Origin: Embleya sp042956465
GTDB taxonomy: Bacteria; Actinomycetota; Actinomycetes; Streptomycetales; Streptomycetaceae
Direction: 5' to 3'
Assembly (NCBI RefSeq): GCF_042956465.1
Contig: NZ_JBIBGL010000002.1
Span: 248,001 to 312,000, forward strand
DNA: 64,000 bases
The notes under the pieces were generated by a model. That model worked only from the letters and a program-made list of their open reading frames with translations, made no database searches and was not told the origin of the DNA. Below are positions 63,142 to 64,000 of this stretch, piece by piece (positions within the stretch are counted from its first letter, which is position 1; every line of letters begins with the position of its first letter). The translations under genes were made by a program, and so were the position numbers.

Positions 63142-64000
63142 ATGGACGCCGACATGCTGCCCGACGGCCTGGTGATCGCGGACGAGAACGGCACGGTGGT
63201 CACGTTCAACACCGCCGCCGCCCGGATCACCGGGACGCGTCCCGAGGACGCGCTCGGCAAACACATCGCGGACGCGCTGCCGCTGGAGGACCTCGAGGGC
63301 AGACGCTGGTGGGTGTGCACCGACCCGTACGGCGGCCTGGGCACCCGGACCCGGCAGCCGGAGCGCAATCTGCTCCTGGCCGGCCGGGAGATCCTGGTCA
63401 CCGCGTCCTTCGTACGCACCGACGGACCGCACAGCCCGCTGGCCAGGCTCGTGGTGTCGCTGCGCTGCACCGATGCGCGCAGGCGGATCGAGCGCGGCCA
63501 CTCCGATCTGATCGCCACCGTCGCGCACGAACTGCGTTCGCCGCTGACCTCGGTCAAGGGCTTCACCGCGACGCTGCTGGCCAAGTGGGAGCGGTTCACC
63601 GACGAGCAGAAGCGGCTGATGCTGGAGACGGTGGACGCGGACGCGGACCGGGTCACCCGGCTGATCACCGAACTCCTGGACATCTCCAGGATCGACGCGG
63701 GCCGGCTGCAACTGAACCGGCAAGTCGTCGACATGGAGGAGGCGGTCCACCGGCACCTGCGCGCGATGGAGTGCAACGGGCTGCCCGACGAGCGGTTCGT
63801 GGTCGTGGTGGACGGGCCGCTGCCCAGCATGTGGCTGGACGCCGACAAGCTCGACCAGATCCTCGGCAACCTGCTGGAAAACGCGGTGCGCCACGGCGCC
63901 GGAACCGTCACCATCGAGATGCGCGCGGTCTCCATCGGGTCCGCGCCCGGTGCGCAGGGGACGGAGATCACGGTGAGCGACGAGGGCCCGGGCATCCCGG
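63142..64000 (+). CDS. PAS-domain sensor histidine kinase (partial)
   Basis: The first 286 residues; the end lies beyond the right edge. A PAS domain (about 5-110, LPDGLVIADENGTVVTFNTAAARITG) is followed by the HisKA box DLIATVAHELRSPLTSVKGF and the ATPase N-box LDQILGNLLENAVRHG with DEGPGIP at the edge. No membrane segment is visible. ATG 63142 with GGAAGGGGGCC just upstream. The signal and partner regulator are unknown. Confidence 0.93.
   Translation, partial: MDADMLPDGLVIADENGTVVTFNTAAARITGTRPEDALGKHIADALPLEDLEGRRWWVCTDPYGGLGTRTRQPERNLLLAGREILVTASFVRTDGPHSPLARLVVSLRCTDARRRIERGHSDLIATVAHELRSPLTSVKGFTATLLAKWERFTDEQKRLMLETVDADADRVTRLITELLDISRIDAGRLQLNRQVVDMEEAVHRHLRAMECNGLPDERFVVVVDGPLPSMWLDADKLDQILGNLLENAVRHGAGTVTIEMRAVSIGSAPGAQGTEITVSDEGPGIP

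Overview
The window is very GC-rich, has GTG and TTG starts, many starts with a TANNNT box 6-10 bases upstream (leaderless transcripts), and carries a complete pupylation and proteasome locus. This indicates a filamentous actinomycete of the Streptomyces type (Streptomycetales). I do not assign a genus. One 9-base N gap inside long G and C runs (11031-11282) shows a draft assembly.

Layout. 1-5736 (minus): an overlapping peptide-type ABC importer operon ending in a luciferase-like flavin oxidoreductase. 6606-12859: a ferredoxin-NADP reductase, two unknown proteins, a secreted chitinase behind three DasR-type sites, a truncated haemoglobin and a PAC2 protein. 13207-18442: metH, an rRNA methyltransferase and a HAD phosphatase. 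18982-21029: a LuxR-type two-component pair. 21070-26824: a RecB-like Fe-S nuclease, an endoglycoceramidase-like GH5 enzyme, a site-2 protease, trmI and a membrane protein.

27370-43220 is the core of the window: arc (proteasomal ATPase), dop, pup, an endonuclease VII, prcB, prcA, a LacI/MFS insert, pafA, an ABC ATPase, two FKBP isomerases, a DUF3866 protein, and pafB-pafC. Pup (69 residues, ending GGE) is ligated to proteins by PafA and removed by Dop. ARC (C-terminal QYL) unfolds the tagged proteins into the PrcA/PrcB core. PafBC is the activator of the LexA-independent DNA-damage response. Two promoters here fit its known spacing: the RecB-like nuclease and helY.

43334-50607: a zinc-ribbon protein, tatA-tatC, a lipid kinase, helY and an amidase. 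50623-56440 (minus): a sigma factor fused to a zinc anti-sigma-like and membrane region, a degenerate GGDEF-like protein behind a consensus CRP site, a stand-alone 5'-3' exonuclease, a STAS protein and a fold-III PLP enzyme. 56528-59452: a fused carboxyltransferase and an SseB-like protein. 59794-63005: DUF1844, then infC (AUC start, attenuator in the leader), rpmI, rplT and a SpoU-type methyltransferase. A PAS histidine kinase runs off the right edge.

No tRNA, rRNA, CRISPR array, insertion sequence or prophage was recognised. Most gene order is conserved chromosomal core. The unusual parts are the promoters, the sigma fusion, the degenerate GGDEF gene and the inserts within the proteasome locus.
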